In this document: piece by piece, positions 58,051-64,000 of the stretch | Numbering within the stretch: the stretch's first letter is position 1 | How the letters are laid out: every line of letters starts with the position of its first letter | Assembly (NCBI GenBank): GCA_030549335.1 | Contig: CM060193.1 | Span: 46,547,391-46,611,390, forward strand | DNA length: 64,000 nucleotides | Source: Pontederia crassipes | Taxonomy: Eukaryota > Streptophyta > Magnoliopsida > Commelinales > Pontederiaceae | Direction: 5' to 3' | Translations under genes and position numbers: made by a program | The notes under the pieces: model-generated | Databases searched by the model: none | Told to the model about the DNA's origin: nothing | Seen by the model: the letters and a program-made list of their open reading frames with translations, nothing else

Positions 58051-60650
58051 ATCACTATAATTTTTATCCCATTTTGGATGCATTTCACCCATATCGAGCC
58101 CCTAAATTGCCAAACTTTTGGTCAATTATGTTTGGAATGCATGGATTGTGATAACTAGTTGATATTCTTCATTTTATACTTAATTCCATGTGCATAGAGG
58201 TTCTGAAATACTAAAATCCATAAATATTTCAATTCTATGACAAGTTATCATTTTTAGTACAAATTATCACTCCAATATGCCAAGTTATCATTATTTTGAG
58301 TGAACTAATTTTCAATGATTTTCTTGCCCTAAATCCATTACTATCATGAATGAATCATATTTGGATGATCATATCTCAACTTGTGCAAAATTATAAATCC
58401 ATTTGAACAAGTTATCATTTTCCAATGCCAAGTTATCGTTAAAGGGCAAAACTATCATTTCGACCTGCAAAACTATCAAATCTGCAAAGGCATTAAGCAA
58501 TCATTATATTATTGTCCTAACTCATTACTTTCAAATTTGATCACATTTGGATAACCACAACAAAAATTATGACAAGTTATCATTTTTAAGGGCATTAAGT
58601 TATCGTTTTGGCACCCAAGTTATCATTCCTATGAAATCTTATCCACATTTGATTTCTGACCTTATTCACTTGCCATATTAATCCCCCGGATGCCTCTAAT
58701 GCCTTGAACCACTTGTATTTGGATAATTTTCATGATTAGTGCAAAGTTATCATTTCCGGGTTCGAAAACTATCAATTTTTCATATCGATTTCCATTCTTG
58801 CATAACACCAAACTCCTTTTGATTATTGAGCTGAGTTTACTTGCCATCCCAATCCTTATTTGTTTATTTCTTATTAGAGGACTTTGATGTTTGCTGTTGT
58901 GGATTTTCTAGCAGGGAAAAGAAGTATGAATTGAGCCAAAAAGGTGGGGGAGACCACTCCTTTGTTGTCCAAAAGCTGCTGCAGTCAGCTGGAATGCAGG
59001 GACCATTGGACAGATGGCTGAAATAAGGAGAATAGAACATTCTGGTGCTGATCAAAGGGTGGACATGACACATATATAAGTGGGAAATTCTGGAGAAAAA
59101 GGGGGCCGGCCATTTTGAAGATAGGAGCAAGGGTTTGGAGCAAAGGAAGGAGTGGAAGTGTTGCTGGAAATCCTATCGACAAGAGCCAATTCCAGGATGA
59201 TTTATCTTAGTTTTTCACTCTATCTTTTATCTAATTTTGTAAATATGAGGAGCTAAATCTCATGCCTCCTAGGATAGGGTAGTAGTCTAATATATATTGT
59301 GGATGGACTAGGGATAAGACTAATTTCCTGCACTGAATCATTCAATTTTTGATTTCTGAAATCTGAACTGTTCTGAATATGATCTTGTCATTGGAAGACC
59401 TTATTTGTATTAGCAACTGAGAAGTTATCATTTGGTCTAATCTTTATTCAGGAATGGACAAAGAACCCATGCCAAGTTTTTGGATTCCATTTTGATTGAA
59501 AATTTGATTTCTATTTTCCTGAATTCTGATTTTTCCTAAATTCTGATTTTCTGAGCTCATTGAATCTGATTGTCACTTAGGAACTGATTTAATTGAAAAA
59601 CTGAGAGGTTACCATATGTCCCAATCTTGTTCAGAAATGAATTAAGAAACTTGACATTTCATGATTCAATTGTATAATTACCATTGGTTATTCTGATTTT
59701 AATGAGTTGATGATTTCTGGTTTCCTGAGTTTAGTGAAATCTGATTGCCTTGCTATTGTTAAACCTCTGAATCTATTAATCACTGAGAAGTGAAATTTAA
59801 GGCTTTCTTGCTGTTCAGAGATGAACCAAGGAGCAATTGCATGTGCTGAATCCCCTTACATGAATTAAGTGCTGATTTCTATCCAACTCATTAATGGAAA
59901 TGTGGATTTCATTTGAATTTACAGTTGAGAGGCTGATTTAAAATCCTCTTATAGTTTAGAGATAAACCAAGGAGCATTTGTATTAATATTGGATTAATTT
60001 CATCCCTATTTAGTTGATTGAAGCATTCCTTTCATTTTCAAAGTGCAATCTAGAAGTTATCATTCAGATTTTTATTGAATTGCTAAAAAAAAAAGCAAGT
60101 GACTTGAATTGAACTTAATGATAACTTGGTTTTCAGTGAGGACCCTTTTCTAATTCAACTTGGCTAACAATCATATGACAATATATTATTTAGTTCTGGT
60201 CTAATTGAGCTGTGAAAACAGCCATATTGAAAGTTGAATCAGATTTGACTAAAAAGTTATAACTTGTCCATTTCCATCCATAATTAAATTAGATGAACCC
60301 CAATTCCTAGGAGGACCTTCCTCATTGATAGATAAACCCTTTTAGCCTCTAGATTAACATTTATAATTCAATTTAGTTAACTTTTCAAAAACTTCAAAAC
60401 AATTATCATTCTGCATTCTTGAAAAAATATGTTTTCATTCCAATTTGAATTTATGTTTTTACCACTTTAAATTACATTAGTCTAAATTATTTTTAGGTAG
60501 TTTAGGACTTCAAATCACTGTGGATACGACATTTAGGGTTACTACAATTGACCTGTGCACTGTAGTAGAGAGAGTTAAGGGATTGAAACAAAAATTGAAA
60601 AATTTGACTTTTGAACAAAAAATCAGCAAGTTATCACTGAACCCCTCAAT
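58050..60650 (+). mobile_element. LTR-like sequence of Athila/Tat type (solo or fragment)
   Basis: Near its end is ATCACTGTGGATACGACATT followed by TTAGGGTTACTACA, wording typical of the 3' part of Athila/Tat (Gypsy) LTRs. The upstream body is long, AT-rich and non-coding. A small GC-richer block at 58900-59180 contains a GGGGGCCGGCCATTTTGAAG phrase. No gag or pol follows. The exact ends and TSD could not be fixed; one end may lie at ...AAGTTATCA near 60629. Small ORFs inside are without motif. Confidence 0.5.
58240..60630. repeat. Dispersed AAGTTATCATTT motif array
   Basis: AAGTTATCA or close variants (AACTATCA, AAGTTATCG, AATTATCA) appear at least fifteen times, densest at 58240-58780 with spacing of 20-60 bases, and again near 59421, 60052, 60400 and 60620. 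The spacing is irregular, so this is not a simple tandem repeat. Confidence 0.7.
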
Positions 60651-61191
60651 TTCACTATCACCGATGCCTGACTGTCGATGCACGAAGCCTGACCGCCGAT
60701 GCCCCATCGCACAACACAACACGATGTTCCATCGTCACTGCTCTGGCATCGTTGCTCCTGCGGTAACACCGCCAATCCCTGACATCGCCGCCGCACTTCT
60801 CCACCCGATAGAGTAAGTCCTCGCCTCATACTAGCCAAGATATACATTCCAATATAAGAGATACAGACAACTTGTCTTGCTTTGGTGCTTCATGTGTTTA
60901 TCGATATATGATGATTTGTAACTTCCGCTTCAGACCTTGTTTTGAGAACTTGACTTGTAATTATGGGGTTGTTTAATAATTGGAAAACAAACAGTTGGAA
61001 TGATGGAGCATGAACAAAGGACGTCTTCCTTTTGGGTTAATATATATACACACCACAGTACAACCTACCATTAAGTGAAATCTTATTAGGCTCTTTTAAT
61101 GGTCGTTGAATGTAATTTGATGCTCCATATTGCAGATTAATACACACGAGTTGGCGACATATTTCTTGTGCCTTGTTCTTCTCAAGTTTTT
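60651..61191. other. Intergenic with GC-richer start
   Basis: 60660-60810 is GC-richer, with CCGATGCCTGAC, GCCTGACCGCCGATGCC and similar near-repeats. The remainder is AT-rich. Short ORFs only. Confidence 0.5.
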
Positions 61192-61544
61192 GGTCACTAC
61201 AAGAAAAGTGGAAATTACAGAAAAATGGCTCTCGAGTTGGCGACATATGGCTCTTATAATTTCTCGAAAAATCATCGGTAATCACATTTTCGACGGTTTT
61301 TTCGAGGAATCGATTCGTCCGAAAATGGTTGTCACAAATTGATTTGCGACGGTTGAAAAAAAAATGTCGCAAGTTTCGACAGAAATCCGACGATCACAAC
61401 CGTCGAAACTTTCGGCAATCACAAAACCGCCGAAAATTTTGACGGTCACGACCGCCGTTATTTGCGGCGATCGACGAAATCGTCGAAACTTCGGCGGTCG
61501 CGACCACCAAAACTTTCGACCAACGCCAAAAGTTTCGGCCCCCA

Positions 61545-61745
61545 ACGATCGGATCCGACAGCCAGTGGCGGATTTGACCAGATCCGACCTCCAGGCGGCC
61601 GATCCGGCACCCGCGGCCGGGTTAGGCCGCTGGCTACCGGATTCGACCATCAGGCGCCCGATCTGGCCTGGTGGCCCGATCGGCCGCTGGCGGTCGGGGG
61701 CGGCCGTCGGTGGCTGGATCCGGCCGCCTGGCGGTCCGAGCTGGA
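61545..61745. promoter_or_regulatory. GC-rich island in the CACTA element
   Basis: Dense in GGCCG, GATCCGG and CGGCCGCTGG wording, comparable in composition and position to 38035-38310 in the larger element. Several open frames reflect composition only. Probably a relic of the transposase promoter/leader of the parent element. Confidence 0.5.
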
Positions 61746-62189
61746 GAGAGAGAGAAGGGGAGAGGGACGCCGGCACGAGAGGGAGAGGGAGAGGGAGAGG
61801 AGAGGGAGAGAGAGAGAGGAGAGGGGAAAGAAATAGTGGGGAAGATTCCATATTATATATATATATATATATATAGGTGGAAAAATGAGAAAGCGGGAAA
61901 AGAAAAAAAAAAGCGGGATAGTGAAATTTTAATTACTGACGATTTAGCAAATATTAATAATATATATTATCATAATATGTATGAATATGATATTAATTAT
62001 TTTTAAAGTTATCGACGATCCTGACCGTCGCAAATTATTTAATTATAAATATAAAATACTATATATAGTTATATATAATATTTATTTTTTATTTTACCAA
62101 CGGTTCAGATTGTCGCTAATTATATTAATAAAATACTCCTTATATTATATTATTATACATTTACCGATAGTCACGACCATCGACAACTG

Positions 62190-62400
62190 CGGTGGATAGA
62201 TATCCGTCAGAAATATCGACGTTCCTAGTCGTCGACAAATAAAATAATAATATAACAAATTACATAATTTATTATTTTGATTTTTCGACGGTTGTAACCG
62301 TCGGAAATTATGACGGATAGATATCCGTCGGAAATATCGACGTTCCTAATCGTCGAAAAATAATAATATAATAAATTATATAATTTATTATTTTTATTTC
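62190..62400. repeat. Tandem duplication in the right CACTA arm
   Basis: GGATAGATATCCGTC...ATCGACGTTCCTA.TCGTCG and the following AT-rich stretch occur twice in tandem with a period of about 122 bases. GATAGATATC is nearly palindromic. Confidence 0.75.
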
Positions 62401-62501
62401 AGACGGTTATAACCGTCGAAAATATTTCCGTCGCAAATTACGACGGATTTCTATTCGTCGAAAATTGACCGTCGGATCATGACATTTTTCTTGTAATGGG
62501 T

Positions 62502-63136
62502 GTATGTGTCGGATCTTTTGGTGGTTGGCTTATGGGGTGCTAACCTGCCCCTTGAGTTTCCTGTTCGGAGGTTTCTGCCAAAACGATGCCAATCTCTAGT
62601 TACTTGCTTGAACAATAGATTTCATTAGATAATTATTTCTTGCTCTAGAGGATTGGCATTGCAGTAATCTCTTCAAAAAATGCAGTAATTTATACTTCTC
62701 TAGTAGCTTTGATTTTGTGAACTTCGTTTGTCCTACATTGTCTATATGATTGTTATTCAAGGATATAAAGCCATTGAGGTCCACGTGTTGGTTACATGTA
62801 TCTTTGTAGTCTTATTGGATTTTCAGGTTGTTTACATTTATGTTTGTTTTACAAAACCGTGTCCTGTTATTTGCACAGAAGAGATAGAACGTCTTGTGAA
62901 GGACGCCCCAATCGCTGTGAGTTCCATTTCATACTAAAATATTTTATTTTTATTTACAAAGTTCATTTGCCTTCTCAAGAAACATAGTGGGGTTTGACTA
63001 CAACCTTTATTTCTCAAGAACCATAGTTTTTTTTCTAAGCATAGTGGGGTTTGATCACCCTGTCCATCCATTAAGTTTGACGATGCTTAGGTTATCCATT
63101 TCATGAAAGTTGTGTCCCACTTGCTTATTGCAGTGG
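62502..63136. other. Intergenic, with a possible small orphan exon
   Basis: 62879-62916 is preceded by TTTGCACAG and followed by GTGAGT, and encodes EIERLVKDAPIA in one frame. It could be a short internal exon of a plus-strand gene, but no partner exon was found nearby and no family is recognised. The rest of the stretch shows nothing else. Confidence 0.3.
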
Positions 63137-64000
63137 TGTAACGTCTCCAAAACGCACCCCGCCACGTGACAGAATACGCTTCGAGAACGCTACGAGTCAT
63201 CTTTATGTGTACATAATATTGACCATAAGTAATACTTTGACTGGTCAACACACATCATATAAAGCGGAAGTCTGATCATCATTAAATAATAATAAAAGAG
63301 TATAACATCTTAGAATGCGGAAGATAAATAACTGACTTCATATGAGTCCAGAGGAAAACTAATACATCATCTAATGTGCGAAAAAAAGGAAAACTAGTTC
63401 ATCATATAAAGGACTCAATAACCATATACAACCACCTACGAATTCGATCTGTCACCGTTGGTCACCTTCATCATTCTGATCTTGGCCTGCATTTAAGAAC
63501 ATGCAGGAGGGAACCTCCCTATGAGTTTTATAACTCAGTATGGAAGTAAGATAAACATCATAATAAAATCATGATACTAAACATGAATCATAAAGGTAAC
63601 CTCACCACATAAAAGAGAAAAGAATCATGATCATAAATGATAAGAGCATGTAAAGGGACATAAAATAAAGATCATTAAAAAATCATCATAATAAAGGTAA
63701 AAAGCCAGACATCATAAGAAAAATTCTTTATTCATATGTGTTCATCTTCTTCATCATCTTATTATCATCTTTGACTTATTTGGTGTATATTTTAACCCAC
63801 GGGGAGTCCTACTTCAACCCGTTCATCATCATCATCATAACTAGCAGAGCCATCACATAACTGACCGTAGTCAGCCCATAACTATCCGAGGACAATCCAT
63901 AATCTGATCGTCACCAATCCATCATAAAAGAACTCTTCATTTAACGATTTACGTCTTTTATCTTGCATCTTTTAATTAATCAAATCAGATCTTGATAAGA
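63137..64000. mobile_element. LTR start (same family as 22177-23289), cut by the window edge
   Basis: Begins TGTAACGTCTCCAAAACGC, a usual plant Gypsy LTR start. 63850-64000 matches 22177-22310. The LTR or element runs past the window. By adding the two fragments, the full LTR would be about 1.8 kb. Confidence 0.6.

Larger units (their letters stand above)
61195..62498. mobile_element. Non-autonomous CACTA element, 1.3 kb, TSD GGT
   Basis: The left end reads CACTACAAGAAAAGTGG. The right end is the complement of CATTACAAGAAAAATGTC, a CACTA with one base changed. The 3-bp duplication GGT is at 61192-61194 and 62499-62501. It contains GACGG/CCGTC subterminal arrays (61285-61520 and 62005-62475), a GC-rich island (61545-61745), GA-rich low complexity (61745-61830) and a TA run (61853-61875). 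No transposase. Confidence 0.9.

Noticed and set aside
61282..61876. Frames of 170-189 codons in the CACTA element
   Set aside because: They run through subterminal repeats, the GC island and GA repeats; composition explains the open frames.

Overview
The window is nuclear DNA from a flowering plant. It contains a split-exon plant protein kinase gene, intronless family-1 glycosyltransferase genes, plant LTR retrotransposons, CACTA elements, MITEs and a plastid-derived fragment. The glycosyltransferase reading frames are very GC-rich against an AT-rich background, which is typical of monocots, so I lean towards a monocot. The species cannot be read from the sequence.

Host genes. (1) The 3' half of an ILK1-type (Raf-like, MAPKKK group C) protein kinase gene lies at 2082-6430 (+), with seven canonical GT-AG introns; a degenerate LINE sits just upstream of its first visible exon. 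(2) Three tandem paralogues of a UGT74-like UDP-glycosyltransferase lie on the minus strand: intact genes at 7029-8459 and 32345-33742, and a twice-frameshifted pseudogene at 45400-46783. The second and third copies also share promoter and 3' flank sequence, so whole segments were duplicated.

Nearly everything else is transposable elements, many with exact ends and target-site duplications (TSDs). 10014-17372 is a 7.4 kb CACTA element (TSD AGT) with decayed TNP2-like and Transposase_24 genes. 17400-22177 is a broken Copia element interrupted by a truncated CACTA (about 19076-20262). 22177-23289 is an LTR fragment related to one that starts at 63137. 24456-31775 is a non-autonomous LTR retrotransposon (TSD GTTTT) with LTRs of about 2.6-2.7 kb and only a gag gene. 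34767-39012 is a deleted CACTA (TSD AAA). 39192-40091 is a 900 bp CACTA-like element (TSD GAA) that carries a piece of plastid ndhB. 41718-43014 is a GC-rich element with long inverted repeats. 43190-44017 is a small CACTA (TSD ATA). 44370-45248 is an AT-rich element with long inverted repeats. 47639-48735 is a hAT-like MITE (TSD GGTAAAAG). 49972-51492 is a PIF/Harbinger-like element (TSD TAA) with a second hAT-like MITE (50088-50591, TSD AATGTCTT) inside it. 52917-56820 is a decayed Copia element (TSD ATAAC). About 58050-60650 looks like an Athila/Tat-type LTR. 61195-62498 is a CACTA element (TSD GGT).

The locus therefore reads as a small UGT74 cluster spread apart by repeated TE insertion. 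The most unusual object is the CACTA-like element holding plastid DNA. Next come the gag-only retrotransposon with repeat-array LTRs and the related set of CACTA ends built from GACGG/CCGTC palindromes. All identifications come from reading the sequence and from remembered family features; no database search or alignment was run.
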